This document shows positions 23,701-36,267 of a stretch of 47,516 nucleotides of DNA, one piece after another. The notes beneath the pieces are model-generated. The model did no database searches. It was given only the letters and a program-made list of their open reading frames with translations, and had not been told where the DNA came from. The number at the start of each line of letters is the position of its first letter. The stretch's first letter is position 1. The stretch lies in NCBI GenBank assembly GCA_024741835.1, contig JAENRP010000055.1, positions 1-47,516 of the forward strand, read 5' to 3'. Origin of the DNA: Diplocarpon mali (taxonomy: Eukaryota; Ascomycota; Leotiomycetes; Helotiales; Drepanopezizaceae). A program made the position numbers and the translations under genes.

Positions 23701-25880
23701 AATAGATAATAAAGCAATAGATAGTATATACGCTAGATCTAAGGTGAGTAATTATATCCTTAATAGTTGAGTTCGACGAATCTCGAAATAGGAAGGAGCT
23801 ATCCTTAAAGCTCTGCATACTTAAAGATTCGCAAAGTATACCACTTAACGGTGATACTATTAAGCCGAACTAATAACCCCTTTCTCTTAGCTTAAGTATA
23901 TTAAGCGTACCTGCTGATCGATAACTAGCTGGTCGTCCAAAGGCCGAATAGACCATTCCTATCGTCTGCAAACTGCTTAAAGTATAAAACAACTTTAATA
24001 TTATTATCCCTTTAATTAAAGCACCTATAGTAAAGGATATTCCTAAAATAGGTATAAGTAACGATAAGCCTTTACTATTAGAAAGCGGTTCCTTAGATAA
24101 TAAGCCTATAGAACCTATAACTGAACTTACGTCTTTAAAGAGGAATAGAGACCTAGAACTAGAAGATACCTTAGACAAACGCGAGTTTAAGTGTATTTAG
24201 GCCATAATAGCGCATAAGATTTATAAGCTCGAACTTTAATAGAGCTTTGACGAAGATAATGCGTTCCTAGCCGCTAGGAGGATAATAAAAATCTCTTTTC
24301 TAAAGACGTATAATAAAGCTATTAATAATCTAAAGAATAAAGTAGCATAGAGTAAGGCAATCTAAGAGGAGATAAGCTCTTTTATTACAAATAGCATATA
24401 AATAAAGGAACCGACGCTAAAGGATATAAACCTAATATTAACAAAGTGGGTCTTTATAATTAAGATATATGTAGATAGAACCCTAGAGCATTATAAGGCA
24501 AGGCTTATAGCTAGAGGCTTCTTCTAATAATATAGAGAAGACTACTTCGATATATTCGCGCTAATAGTTCGCATAGATACCCTTTGCATATTTATAGCAA
24601 TAGTAGCCGCTAAGGACCTTAAATGCAAATAGTACGATATTAAAAATGCATTTACTAAAGCAATTATAAAGGAACGGATTTTTCTCTCTTAACCTAACGG
24701 TATTCCTATACGCGCTAGCCACTCTTTTTATATACTCTGCAGTATCTATAGGCTTAAATAATTAGCCTATGATTAGAACCTCTTATATAGCTCTACTTTA
24801 ATAGAAATAGGATTCGTTTAAAGCCTAGCTAACCCTTGTCTTTTTACTTATACTAAGTGTAAAATCAAGTTGCTATTATATATTGACGATATTACTATAG
24901 CTGCAAAAACAACTACTTAATTAGATTGGTTCTTTATAACAATTCGGAAACGTTTTAATACTAAGGATCTAAGGGGAATTTATAAGATCCTCAGCATTTG
25001 CATCATAAGGAACCGCTTTACTTAAGAACTCTAGTTGGATTAAGAGCAGTATATTAAGAAGATCCTAGACCGAATAGGACTCTCTACTTATACTCCTAAC
25101 TTTAAGCTAAAGCGTACTCCAATTGAAGGAAAGTACGATAAGTTAAAGCCTACTAATAAAAATAAGTAGAAAGGAGATTTAAAGAAGTACTAATAGGATA
25201 TTAAAGCGATTATATATGCTATAGTATATATAAGACTAGATATCGCCTTTATTACTAGGCAACTTAGTCAGAATCTAAAGGATCTGACAATTTAATATAA
25301 GAATGCAATTAAGCGACTTAGAAGGTACCTTTGATCGATAATTATATAAAAGGTAAGATACGGACTAATGAAATATATAAGCGCAAAGCTTAAGGTATAT
25401 ACCGATTCCGATTAGGCAAATATGAAAGGTTAGAAAAGTATATCTAAAAGTGTAGTAGTACTATATAGTAGACCTATATTATAAGGAAGTAGGAAGTAGA
25501 AATCAATAGCTATCGCAAGCACTAAGGCCAAATATATATTAATATCGTCAAATTGCAAGTAAGGATTATAGATTACTTAAGTTCTAAAAGATATAGGTTT
25601 TACTAAGTATATTAGATGAAATAGAAACTGTATTAATCTCTAAGCAGATAATATAAGGGCGATTGTACTTGCAAAGAATCTACATTTGTATAAGCGATTG
25701 AAATATATCAATATTGCCTACTACTTTATCCGCGACCTTATTATAAAGAATAAGTTATCGATTACCTATATCCTAACCGATCAAATAGTAGCAGATGGAT
25801 TTATAAAGCTATTAAAGACAGTTGTAAAGTTCAAAGCGTTTAAAGATATACTAGAGTTATAAAAGATAGTAGGGGCTTAG
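20793..25880 (+). pseudogene. Element A gag-pol, RIP-mutated single frame
   Basis: The frame equivalent to the C start (ATG changed to ATA at 20793) runs 5088 bases to TAG at 25878-25880 with no net frameshift, and dozens of TAG/TAA stops. Domains follow the C copy: gag, degraded knuckle, protease, repeat linker (22314-22782), pre-integrase, integrase, RT with an intact YIDD near 24880, RNase H. Open frames of any length survive only as fragments. Confidence 0.9.
22314..22782 (+). repeat. Ten in-frame 23-bp palindromes, element A linker
   Basis: Ten units, first at 22314-22336, in the linker between protease and pre-integrase. Most have decayed by RIP (for example ACTCTTAAG...ATAAGT). A has one more 48-base unit than C, encoding the duplicated VDLTISKKSTPKLGL peptide, and two more than B. 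Confidence 0.88.
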
Positions 25881-25893
25881 CAGGCTTAAGGAC

Positions 25894-26044
25894 GACTCCT
25901 AGGCCCGCCCTACGAGTTAAGTCATATAGTCTTATAAAGGAAAGTTTTTAAATCGACTCTTAGGCCTAGACCGCGAGTCAAGTCATATAATCTTATAAAG
26001 GAATATCTTTTAGGAAATTTGACTCCTAATCCCGCCTTGCGAGT
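25894..26044 (+). repeat. Three palindromes after the A stop codon
   Basis: Copies at 25894-25916, 25956-25978 and 26022-26044, spaced 62 and 66 bases and linked by a repeated GTCATATAGTCTTATAAAGG-like spacer. They lie between the stop and the 3' LTR. Confidence 0.88.
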
Positions 26045-26182
26045 AGGATTAGTAATTTCAATAGAGGTTACTATTAATTAATTGTTTTTAATTTAAAGAG
26101 ATACTTAAGAGTTAGATTAGCGCAAAAGGATAGTTATTGTTTTCCTAACTGCAGGTCAATCGGAGTAAGGTCTAAGTAAAGG

Positions 26183-26377
26183 TATTAAGATAAGTAATAC
26201 AACTATTACTCTAATATATTATCATATAACCCTACTACTTAATCAGTAGGATATTGATATATATATAGCTATAAGGAAGAAAGGGGTAACCTTCCTTCCT
26301 TAACTCTTACTAATATATCGACTATCGACCTCTAGAAGTTTCCTATACCTACTGCGCCGACTCACTTAAGCTCAATA
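26183..26377 (+). repeat. 3' LTR of element A
   Basis: 195 bp, begins TATTAAG and ends CTCAATA, followed by the target duplicate TTAGA. Confidence 0.95.
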
Positions 26378-26706
26378 TTAGATAGGAATAGCTTGCTATT
26401 TCGATAGAAGCCTTTAATTTTATTAAGTTTGCTACCTAAGTATAGGCAGATAGGGGATTAAGGTATATAGAGAGTATTAATTAACTTAAGAATATATACC
26501 TTTCCATTGGATTTAAGTGCGTTAACTTTGCAAGTGCTAACGCCGAGAGGTTGAATAGATCTATTAACTATACTTAAAGAGGGTAGATTGTCTTAAGTAG
26601 TATAGGAAGTAAACTTAGAGAGATCATTAGAGACGTACTTACTAGTACCTATATCGTATAGCTAACGATTCCTCAATTTTAATAAGAAGCAGGAGGTAGA
26701 AGAACT

Positions 26707-26778
26707 GAGTCCTAGGCCCGGCCTGCGAGTGGAAATTAGCCCTAGTAATAAATTGACTCTTAGGCCCGGCTCGCGAGT
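26707..26778 (-). repeat. Two 23-bp GC palindromes in the D gag/protease region
   Basis: Copies at about 26707-26730 and 26756-26778. The first has an altered left arm (GAGTCC instead of ACTCCT). They read in the orientation opposite to the D copies at 18981 and lie downstream of the zinc knuckle. Confidence 0.8.
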
Positions 26779-27722
26779 GAAAATTGGCCCTAGGATTAGT
26801 AATAGTATAGTATGCCTAAAGAGATCATTATCTGACTCTTTGTCTTCCTTTTAAGTCTTCTTAGAAGGCTTCTTACCTTTTAGTAATAATAATAATAATA
26901 ACGAGGACTTATCGTCCTTGCCTTTAAGGTAACGAAATACGTACTTCTTCCTTAAATCCTTTTCTTAAGCCTCTCTTTTCGATTTGTTAATTGCAAAGCA
27001 ATCTTCTGCCTTATAGTATAGCTCTAATTGCTTGCAATAAGGATAGGGGGAGTTAAGGGAGAAGGTGGTAGTATTCCTGGAGGTGCTCTTCTTTAAGTCT
27101 TTAAAACCTCCCTTGTTTTCTGACTTCTTATCAGAGGAATGCGGCTTGCTAGCCGATTTATTACTATATAAGACAGTTCCGTTCATCTTTGAACTCTATA
27201 AGGCTCAAGCTTTGTTAGTAATATCTTTAATAAGAGCTTCGAGCGTGATCTCTGATTTTCGTCCAGCTGCTATAGCTAAGCGAAGGTTAAAGCGTTATTA
27301 ATCTGCCCAAATGGGCCATCTATTAGAACAGCTAGCAATAAATATAATAGGGTGCTAGTAAGAGGGAGGGGCAGAGTTGAGAGCTTCCAATTTAGTAATC
27401 GAAAGCCTAAAAGCGATAACGTAAGCTTTAAATGAATTAAAGTCGTCATATTTAATAGTGACGTAGGTCTGTATAGCGTTATATTCAAGCACTATTCCAG
27501 ATCCTTCGTACTGTTTTTAAAGAGCTTCCTATATATTTAAGGCAGATTTATCGCCTTCTATATAAGCTAATAGGCCTAGTTTACAATTAAGTATAATAGC
27601 AAGCTTTATCTAAGATTCCTTAGCTTCCTATTTAACCCAATTATCCCTTTCCTCATTTGTAATAGAACGGTCCTATAAGTTAACCTTAGGTAGAGCATAT
27701 GTTTTAGCTTTTATATAAAGAT

Positions 27723-27917
27723 TGTTAAGATAGGTGATATAGCTATCACTCCGATGTATTATTATATGACCCTACTGCTTAGTCAATAGGATATTGACAC
27801 GTATATAGCTGTAGGAAAGAAAGGGGTAACCTTCCTTCCCTAACTCTTACTAATATATCGACTATCGACCTCTAGAAGTTTCTATTACCTACTGCACCGA
27901 CTCACTTAAGCTCAATA
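27723..27917 (+). repeat. 5' LTR of element B
   Basis: 195 bp, begins TGTTAAGATAGGTG and ends AAGCTCAATA. Confidence 0.95.
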
Positions 27918-27929
27918 GGTTATAAGCCC
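27918..27929 (+). promoter_or_regulatory. Primer-binding site of element B (half-tRNA type)
   Basis: GGTTATAAGCCC directly abuts the 5' LTR. The C copy reads GGTTATGAGCCC, the complement of the anticodon arm GGGCUCAUAACC of initiator tRNA-Met. Drosophila copia is known to prime from such a 5' half of tRNA-iMet. The A at position 7 is a TpG-to-TpA RIP change. Confidence 0.8.
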
Positions 27930-28033
27930 TGGATAGACTGATAATAGATTATTAACTTCCCTTAGAAAGCACTTGCGCCGCAACTGTTAGTAGGAAGTTG
28001 AACGAGACTCGTAGTAAGAGGCGAGCAATCGGC

Positions 28034-28168
28034 GAATAAGAGGTATGATTCCCTATTTAGCCAACCTATATTGCAAGAGGTGTGATTCCTTGCTCTATAA
28101 CCCCTTTAGTACTGCAAGAGGTGTGATTCCTTGCTTTACTGTATTTCGTAGGAGGTGTGATTCCCTGC
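28034..28168 (+). repeat. Leader hairpin array of element B (four units)
   Basis: Units at about 28034-28057, 28073-28093, 28114-28134 and 28148-28168. The two central ones are arms GCAAG and CTTGC around loop AGGTGTGATTC. The last has arms GTAGG and CCTGC around the same loop. The first is GAATAAG...CCTATTT with one loop change. Confidence 0.85.
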
Positions 28169-29844
28169 GTTATAGCCTAAAAACCCTTTTCGATAAGAGG
28201 ACTTCCTCCCTATTTAATACTTCTATAATACCTGCTATTTAATCATTTCAACTTTTCGATAGGAGGAGTGCCTTCAACTATTTAATTTATTTGATTTTAA
28301 ACGCAATTCTATTTGAAACGGCAATAGCTTCCGATTCCGATCGAAACACTAGGCCTAAAGACCTCCAACTCTCTCGAAAGAACTGGCAACGATGGTTCGA
28401 CGATTTAGAGCTTTACTTCAAGAGCAAAGGCATTAAAATGGCGATTCAAAAGACACTTATTAAATACGCGAGAACAGCTCCCTATACTCCTTCTACCGAT
28501 TCGTCTACTTCCACTTTAACAGCCAATACAACTGCTAAGGATTTGCCAGACATACTAAACAAGCTTAGCCTAAGAGCCTTAGTAGACAATAACCGAGAAT
28601 CCCAAAGGCAGATTTTAAATATAGAAAAGGAGAAGGAGTATAAGCTGGCCTTAGCCAAATGCAAGCTTAAGATCAATAGAGGTTTAAGCGACGAAGACCG
28701 AGATTTTGTTCGAATTTATAATAATGCAAAAACAAGATAGGATACTTTAAAGGCAAAATACTCTTAGACAACTGCCCTTGACACCTAGCATCTGCTATAG
28801 CGGATCACTTCATTTTAGTATAGAAAAGACAAAGATAGCAAGGATATAGATATAAATATAGACTCTGCCTAGTCTATACTACGTAAAGCAAGGAGGAGAG
28901 TAAAAGCCGCAGATCCTAGGATAGCTATAACTTTTAGGGAAACTCAGCTTTTTAGTTTCCTACTTAATAGCCTCCCTCCTAAGTTCGCTATTGCAAAACA
29001 ATCTCTTCTCGTCTAACCCAACCTTAAGATCTATAAGAAGATCGACCTCCTTCGAACTATTGAGCAAGACCTCAAAGGACGCTCTAAGTCGGCAAATGCC
29101 GCGTTATAGGGCAAAGACAAGCCCAAGAAGAGGAAGGAGCGTAGGACAAGCCCTCAAGCTCATCAGGGATACTACTTCTATAACAGTACTTATAATATTA
29201 CTAATTATAAAATTAGAAGGCAACTGATCGATATAGTTGCCAGCTTTAACATCAAGAAGCAATCGAAGCAAAAGTCAAGAAGCAAACTGCCCTTATCCTA
29301 CTGAAAGCTATAACTACTAAGGAAAGGCAAAGGAAAAGGCTATTTAGCCAAAACTTTAGCAAACACCTCTGATAATAATAGTAGGTTATCTAAACCTAAA
29401 TCCACTTCTAATAATTTAAACAATAATTATAATAAAGATGCCTACATCTCAAAAGCCGATCTTTATAAGATCCCTAAATCCGACTAGTATAGTAATACTA
29501 GTTGCATAGCATATATAACTAACAAACCCCACCTATTTAAAGGCCCGCTTATCAAAATAAAAAGGCGCTCTATTAAGGTTAGTAATAGAAGGTTGTATAC
29601 GGACTCAATAGGTACGGTAGAGATGAATGTCGCTAGCGTTTCTTTCCTTTTATAAAATGTTCTCCTTATGCCTAGCCTAAGTATTAATCTTTTATCTAAC
29701 CGCAAGATCTATATAAAGTTGAATTGTATAAGAGTTTTTAATAATTAATTTATATAGTTTATAAATAACGACTATAAAGTGATCTTTAAGGCTAAAATTA
29801 AAGATAGACTTTACGTTATCTCAAAGGTGATATTATAGAAATTG

Positions 29845-30227
29845 ACTCCTAGGCCAAACCTATAAGTAGATTCCTTTAAGGAAAGTGCACTCTCCGCCCT
29901 AATACAATTAAGCGAGGATAAGGAGAATGGATAGACTTCTAAGCTAGGATCGCGAGTAAAATTCGCGAAAATGACTCCTGAGCCAGGACTACAGGTAAAG
30001 TACAAGGTGTCCTCGAAGATGACTCCTAAGCTAGGATCACGAGTGAATTTGGCAGAAATGACTCCTGGGCCGGGACCGCAAGTGGATTCTGCAAATTCGC
30101 CAACGACAACTCTCGGGCCGGGACCGCGAGTGAAATTCGCGAATTCGTTAGAGACGACTCCCAAGCCGGGACCGCGAGTGGATCTCGCGGTTTCACCAAA
30201 AACGACTCCTAAGCCGGGCTCGCAACT
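29845..30227 (+). repeat. Eight in-frame 23-bp palindromes, element B linker
   Basis: First unit 29845-29867, last 30205-30227. Several are well preserved (CTGGGCCGGGACCGCAAGT type). B lacks one 39-base unit (13 residues) relative to C. Confidence 0.9.
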
Positions 30228-30730
30228 GGAAAACGGCAAAACCTCGAACTGCTATCACTAGTCCTTTCCAGCTGCCGATGACGAAGCATCAACTGACGAC
30301 GGGCTACCAAAGCTGTCAGAAGCCGAAAGCCTATTAAGGTATTAGCTAATGTATAGAAGATTCGCACATCTAGGGCCAGAGAAATTGAGGGGCCTGCATA
30401 AGGTCTCGACCCTAAAACGGAAGATCCAAGTACCAAAGGATCGCCCGGTGTGCCGAATTTGCAAGCTGATAAAACTTCGAAATCGGACGCGAACTGAGCT
30501 CAGTCTATAGAAAGATTCGATACTAGCGCTGATATCCATCGACACTGCCGGACCATTCACGACCTCGATCAGAGGAAATAATTGGTTTTCTCAAATAGTG
30601 GATAACTCCACTCGGCAGACATAGACTATTTGCGCTAGGACCAAATCTAAGCTTATAGAAAAGCTAGAAACTTGGAAAGTGACGGAGGAACGCCGGACCT
30701 AGTTGAAGCTAATAGCTGTTAGGTCTAATA

Positions 30731-30925
30731 TATTAAGCTTAAGTGAGTCGGCGCAGTAGGTATAGGAAACTTCTAGAGGTCGATGGTCGATATATTAGTA
30801 AGAGTTAGGGAAGGAAGGTTACCCCTTTCTTCCCTATAGCTATATATATATCAACATCCTACTGACTAAGCAGTAGGGTCATATAATAATACATTAGAGT
30901 GATAGCTATATCACCCATCTCAATA
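30731..30925 (-). repeat. 3' LTR of element C
   Basis: 195 bp. The polypurine tract GAGTAGGGG (minus strand) abuts its inner edge at about 30926-30934. Confidence 0.95.
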
Positions 30926-31063
30926 CCCCTACTCAGACCTTACTCCGATTGACCTGCAATTGGGAAAACAACAATTATCCTTTTGCGCTAATCCAACTCC
31001 TAGGTATCTCTCCAAATCAAAAACAATCAATCAATAGCAACCTCCATTGAAATTACCAATCCT

Positions 31064-31213
31064 ACTCGCAGGGCGGGACCGGGAGTCAAATTTCCTAAAA
31101 GATGTTCCTTTATAAGACCATATGACTTGACTCGCGGTCCGGGCCCAGGAGTCGATCTAAAAACTTTCCTCCGCAAGACCACGTGACCTGACTCGCGGGG
31201 CGGGCCCGGGAGT
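31064..31213 (-). repeat. Three palindromes after the C stop codon
   Basis: Copies at 31064-31086, 31130-31152 and 31191-31213, spaced 66 and 61 bases; 61 is not a multiple of three, fitting the non-coding position. The spacer between copies is itself repeated. These are the most GC-rich copies, for example starting ACTCGCGGGGCGGGCCCGGG. Confidence 0.92.
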
Positions 31214-31227
31214 CGTCCTTGAGCCTG

Positions 31228-34200
31228 CTAAGCCCCTACTATCTTCTGCAACCCTAGCATGTCTTTGAACGCTTCGAACTTTGCAACCGTCTCTAGTGGC
31301 TTTGTAAATCTATCTGCCACCATTCGATCGGTTAGGACATAGGTGATCAACAACTTGTTCTTCGCAATAAGGTCGCGGATAAAGTGGTAGGCAATATCGA
31401 TATGTTTCGATCGCTTATACAAGTGTGGATTCTTTGCGAGTGCAATCGCCCCCGTATTATCTGCTCAGAGATCAACACAGTTCCTATCTCGTCCAATATA
31501 CTTAGCGAAACCCATATCTTTCAGAACTTAGGCGATCCACAATCCTTGCTTGCAATTCGACAACATTGATATATATTCGGCCTCAGTGCTTGCGGTAGCC
31601 ACTGATTTCTACTTCCTACTTCCCTACGACACAGGTCCGCTATACAGCACTGCTACGCTTCCAGATATACTTTTCCAACCTTTCATATTTGCCCAGTCAG
31701 AATCGGTGTATACCTTAAGCTTTGCGCTTATATATTTCATTGGTCCGTATCTCACCTTCTATATGATTGTCGATCGAAGGTACCTTCCAAGTCGCTTAAC
31801 TACATTCTCGTATCAAATCGTCGGATCCTTTAGGTTCTGACTAAGTTGCCTAGTGACAAAGGCGATATCTAGTCTTATATATACCATAGCATACATAATC
31901 GCTCCAATATCCTATTAGTACTTCTTCAAATCTCCTCTCTGCTCATTTTCATTAGCAGGCTCCAACTTGTCGTACTTTCCTTCGATTGGAGTACACTTTG
32001 GCTTAAAGTTGGGAGCATAAGTGGAGAGTCCCATTCGGTCTAGGATCTTCTTAATATACTGCTCTTGATCCAACCAGAGTTCTCGAGTGGAGCGGTTCCT
32101 TATAACGCGGATGCCAAGGATCTTATAAATTCCCCCCAGATCCTTGGTATTAAAACGTTTCCGAATCGTTATAAAGAACCAATCCAATTGAGTGGTTGTT
32201 TTCGCAGCTGCAGTAATATTGTCAATATACAGTAGCAACTTGATTCCACGCTCAGCATAGGTAAACAGACAAGGGTCAGCTAGGCTCTAAACGAATCCCA
32301 TTTCTACTAGAGCAGAGCTGCATAAGAGGTTCCAATCACAGGCTGATTGTTTAAGCCCGTAGATACTGCGGAGTATACGAAGAGAGTGGCCAGCGCATAT
32401 AGGAATACCGTCAGGTCAGGAGAGAAAAATCCGTTCCTTTATAGTCGCTTCGGTAAATGCATTTTTAATATCGTACTATCTGCATTCAAGGTCCTCAGCG
32501 GCTACTATCGCTATGAATATGCAAAGGGTATCCATGCGAACTGTCGGCGCGAATGTGTCGAAGTAGTCTTCTCCATACTGTTAGGAGAAGCCCTTAGCTA
32601 TAAGCCTTGCCTTGTAACGTTCTAGGGTCCCATCTGCATATGTTTTGATTATAAAGACCCACTTCGTTAATACTAGGTTCACGTCCTTTGGCGTCGGTTC
32701 CTCTATCTATATGCCATTCGCAATAAGAGAGCTTATCTCCTCTTGGATTGCCTCATTCCATACTGCTCCATTCTCTGGGTCGTTGACAGCTTCGTCGTAC
32801 GTCTTTGGAAGAGAGATTTTCATTGTCCCCCTAGCGGCCAGGAACGCATTATCTTCGTCGAAGCTCTGTTAGAGTTCGAGCTCGTAGATCCTATGCGCTA
32901 TCATGGCCCGGATACGCTTAGACTCGCGTTCGTCCAAGGTGTCTTCCGGTTCTAGGTCTCTATTCCTCTTCAAAGGCGTAGGTTCGGCTGTGGGTTCCGT
33001 AGGCTTATCATCTGGGGAACCGCTTTCTAGTAGTAGAGGCTTATCGTTACTTATACCTGTTTCAGGAATATCCTTTACTATAGGTGCTTTAACTGAAGGG
33101 ATAACGATATCGAAGTTGTTCCGTACTTTAGGCAGTTCGCGGACGATAGGAATAGTCTGTTCGGCCTTTAGGCGACCAGCAGGTCGTCGATCAGCGGGTG
33201 CGCTTGATGTACCCGAGCTTAGAGAGAGGGGTTATTAGTTCGGCTTGATAGTATCACCGTCGAGTGGTATACCTTGCGAATCTCTAGGTATGCGGAGCTT
33301 TAAGGATAGCTCCCCCCCATTTCAAGATTCATCGAACTCAACTACCGAGGATATGATTACTCGCCCTAGGTCTGGCGCGTATACCATCTATTGCTTTATT
33401 GTCTATTCAATATACCTAACAAATACATACTCTCTACCTCGGTCTATCAGCTTCTTGCTCTTTGTACCCGTGGGCCAGGACTTCGGGCTGATATAGGAGT
33501 AGCAGACGCTTCCAAAGACGCGGATATGGTCCAGGCTTGGTTTCTATCCGAAATATACCTCGTATGGCGATATTCGAGTGCTATTGACTATTGGTCTACT
33601 ACCTATTCTATTTCGCAGGTATGCGTCTGCCTCAACCGCAAGGTCCTAGAATTCCAGTAGCAGGTCAGCATCTCGCAGTAGAGCGCGACAGTCAGTCTCT
33701 ACTTACTAGATGCTTCGCTCGGCGATGCCATTCTAGTAGGAACCTTCGTATATCACAGTTGGTTTATAACGAACTCCTTGTTTTACCCATTTATTAAGCT
33801 TTGCCCTAATCTCTGATGCGTTATCAGACCTGATAGCTATCAGCTTCAACTGGGTCCGGCGTTCCTCCGTCACTTTCCAAGTTTCCAGCTTTTCCATAAG
33901 CTCAGATTTGGTCCTAGCGCAAATGGTCCATGTCTGCCGAGTGGAGTTATCCACTATTTGAGAAAACCAATTATTTCCTCCGATCGAGGTCGTGAATAGT
34001 CCGGCAGTGTCGATGGATATCAGCGCTAGTATCGAATCTTTCCATAGACTGAGCTCAGTTCGCGTCCGATTTCGAAGTTTTATCAGCTTGCAAATTCGGC
34101 ACACCGGGCGATCCTTCGGTACTTGGATCTTCCGTTTTAGGGTCGAGACCTTGTGCAAGCCCCTCAATTTCTCTAGTCCTAGATGCGCGAATCTTCTATG

Positions 34201-36267
34201 CATTAGCTGATACCTTGACAGGCTTTCGGCTTCTGATAGCTTTAGTAGCCCGTCGTTAGTCGATACTTCGTCATCGGCGGCTGGAAAGGACTGGTGATAG
34301 CAGTTCGAGGTTTTGCCGTTTTCCAGTTGCAAGCCCGGCTCGGGAGTCGTTTTTGGTGAAACCGCGAGATCCACTCGCGGTCCCGGCTCAGGAGTCGTTT
34401 CTGACGAATTCGCGAATTTCACTCGCGGTCCCGGCCCAGGAGTCATTTCCGCGAATTTCACTCGCGATCCCAGCCCAAGAGTCGTCGTTGGCGAATCTGC
34501 AGAATCCACTCGCGGTCCCGGCCCAGGAGTCATTTCTGCCAAATTCACCTATGATCTCGGCTCAGGAGTCATCTTCGAGGACACCTTGCAATCCACCTGT
34601 AGTCCCGGCTCGGGAGTCATTTTCGCGAGTTTCACTCGCGATCCCGGCTCAGGAGTCCATCCATTCTCCCTATCCTCGCTTAATTGTGTTAGGGCGGAGA
34701 GTGCACTTTCTTTAAAGGAATCCACTCGTAGGTCCGGCCTAGGAGTCAATTTCTATAATATCACCTTTAAGACAACGTAAAGTCCATCTTTGATTTTTAC
34801 CTTAAAGATCACTTTATAGTCGTTATTTATAAACCATATAAATTGATTATTAAAAACTCCTACACAATTCAACTCTGCATAGATCTTACAGCTAGATAAA
34901 AGATTAATGCTTAGGCTAGGCATAAGGAGAACATTTTGCAAAAGGAAAGAAACGCCAGCGACATTCATCTCTACCGTACCTATCAAATCTGCATACAACC
35001 TTCCACCACCAACCTTAATAGAGCGCCTTTTTATTTTAATAAGCGGGCCTCTAAATAGGTAGGGTTTGTTAGTCATATATGCTATGCAACCAGTATCACT
35101 ACACCAGTCGGATTCAGGGATCTTACAGAGATTGGCTTTTAAGACGTAAGCATCTTTATTATAATCATCGTCTGAATCATCAGAAGTGGATTCAGGTTCA
35201 GATAACCCACTGTTATCATCAGAGGTATCTGCTGAAGTTTTGGCTGAATAGCCTTTTCCTTTGCCTTTCCTTAGTAGTTGCGGCCTTCGGCAGGATAAGG
35301 GCAGTTTGCTTCTTGACTTCTGCTTCGATTGCTTCTTAACGTTAAAGCTGGCGACCATATCGATCAGTTGCCTTCTAACTTCACAATCAGTAATATTGTA
35401 AGCACCGTCACAGAAGTAGCATCCCCGATGAGCTCAAGGGCTCGTCCTGCGCTCCTTCCTCTTCTCGGGCTTGTCGTTGCCCCACAACGCGGCATTTGCC
35501 GACTCAGAGCGTCCTTCGAGGTCTTGCTCGACAATTCGAAGGAGGTCGATCTTCTCGTAGATCTCAAGGTTAGGTTGGACGAGAAGAGATTATTTCGCAA
35601 CGGCGAACTTAGGAGGGAGGCCATTGAGTAGGAAACCAAAAAGCTGAGTTTCCCCAAAAGTCATAGCCATCCCAGGATCTGCAGCTCTTACTCTCCTCCT
35701 CGCTTTACGCAGTATAGACTAAGCAGAGTCTATATTCATATCTATATCCTTACCATCTTTATCTTTTCTATACTGAAATAAAGTGATCCGCTATAGCAGA
35801 TGCTAGGTGTTAAGGGCAGTTGTCCGAGAGTATTTTGCCTTTAAAGTATCCCATCTTATCTTCGCGTTGTCGTGAACTCGAACAAAATCTCGGTCTTCAT
35901 CGCTTAAACCTCTATTGATCTTAAGCTTGCATTTAGCTGAGGCCAGCCTATACTCCTTCTCCTTTTCCACGTTCAAAATCTGCCTTTGGGATTCTCGGTT
36001 ATTATCTACTAAAGCTCCTAGGCTAAGCTTATTCAGTATATCTGGCAAATCCTTAGCAGTTGTATTAGCTATTAAAGTAGAAGTAGATGAATCGGTAGAG
36101 GGAGTATAGGGGGCTGTTCTTGCGTATTCAATAAGTGTCTTTTAAATCGCCATTTCAATGCCTTTGCTCTCGAAGTAAAGCTCTAAATCGTCGAACCATC
36201 GTTGCCAGTTCTTCCGAGAGAGTTGGAGGTCTCTAGGCTTGGTGTTTCGATCGGAATCGGATGCCAT
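31228..36267 (-). pseudogene. Element C gag-pol, nearly continuous frame with stops
   Basis: From ATG 36267 to TAG 31228 a single frame of 1680 codons can be followed; all the long open stretches (36048-35803, 35358-34753, 34749-34549, 34548-33733, 32238-31915, 31422-31228) share it. Seen in order: gag with the segment NWQRWFDDLELYF; a degraded knuckle CYFCDGAYNITDC near 35390-35430, with Asn in place of the usual His; protease with WCSDTGC at about 35100; repeat linker; pre-integrase HRRFAHLG and CRIC; integrase core up to NGIAERS; RT; RNase H with KHIDIAYHFIR. The RT catalytic box reads YIDN instead of YIDD (32218-32229 region), a CpG-to-CpA change. In-frame stops remain, so it is not functional. 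Confidence 0.92.
34324..34746 (-). repeat. Nine in-frame 23-bp palindromes, element C linker
   Basis: Units at 34324-34346, 34373-34395, 34421-34443, 34460-34482, 34508-34530, 34547-34569, 34595-34617, 34634-34656 and 34724-34746. Start-to-start spacings alternate 48 and 39 bases through the middle, then 90; all are multiples of three. On the minus strand they encode TPGPGPRV-type octapeptides in 13- and 16-residue periods. The outermost copy (34324) has a degraded arm. Confidence 0.93.

Larger units (their letters stand above)
20192..26377 (+). mobile_element. Element A: full-length Copia inserted in D
   Basis: 6186 bp, target duplication TTAGA at 20187-20191 and 26378-26382. LTRs of 195 bp at 20192-20386 and 26183-26377, with ends TGTTGAG and CTCAATA or TTTAATA, which are RIP derivatives of a TGTTGAG/CTCAACA pair. 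The primer site at 20387-20398 is a mutated GGTTATGAGCCC. It is in the opposite orientation to its host D and is the longest and one of the most AT-shifted of the three family members. Confidence 0.96.

Noticed and set aside
34353..34715. Plus-strand frames over the C palindrome array that also look repetitive and proline-rich.
   Set aside because: A palindromic array is open on both strands by nature; the minus frame is continuous with gag-pol.
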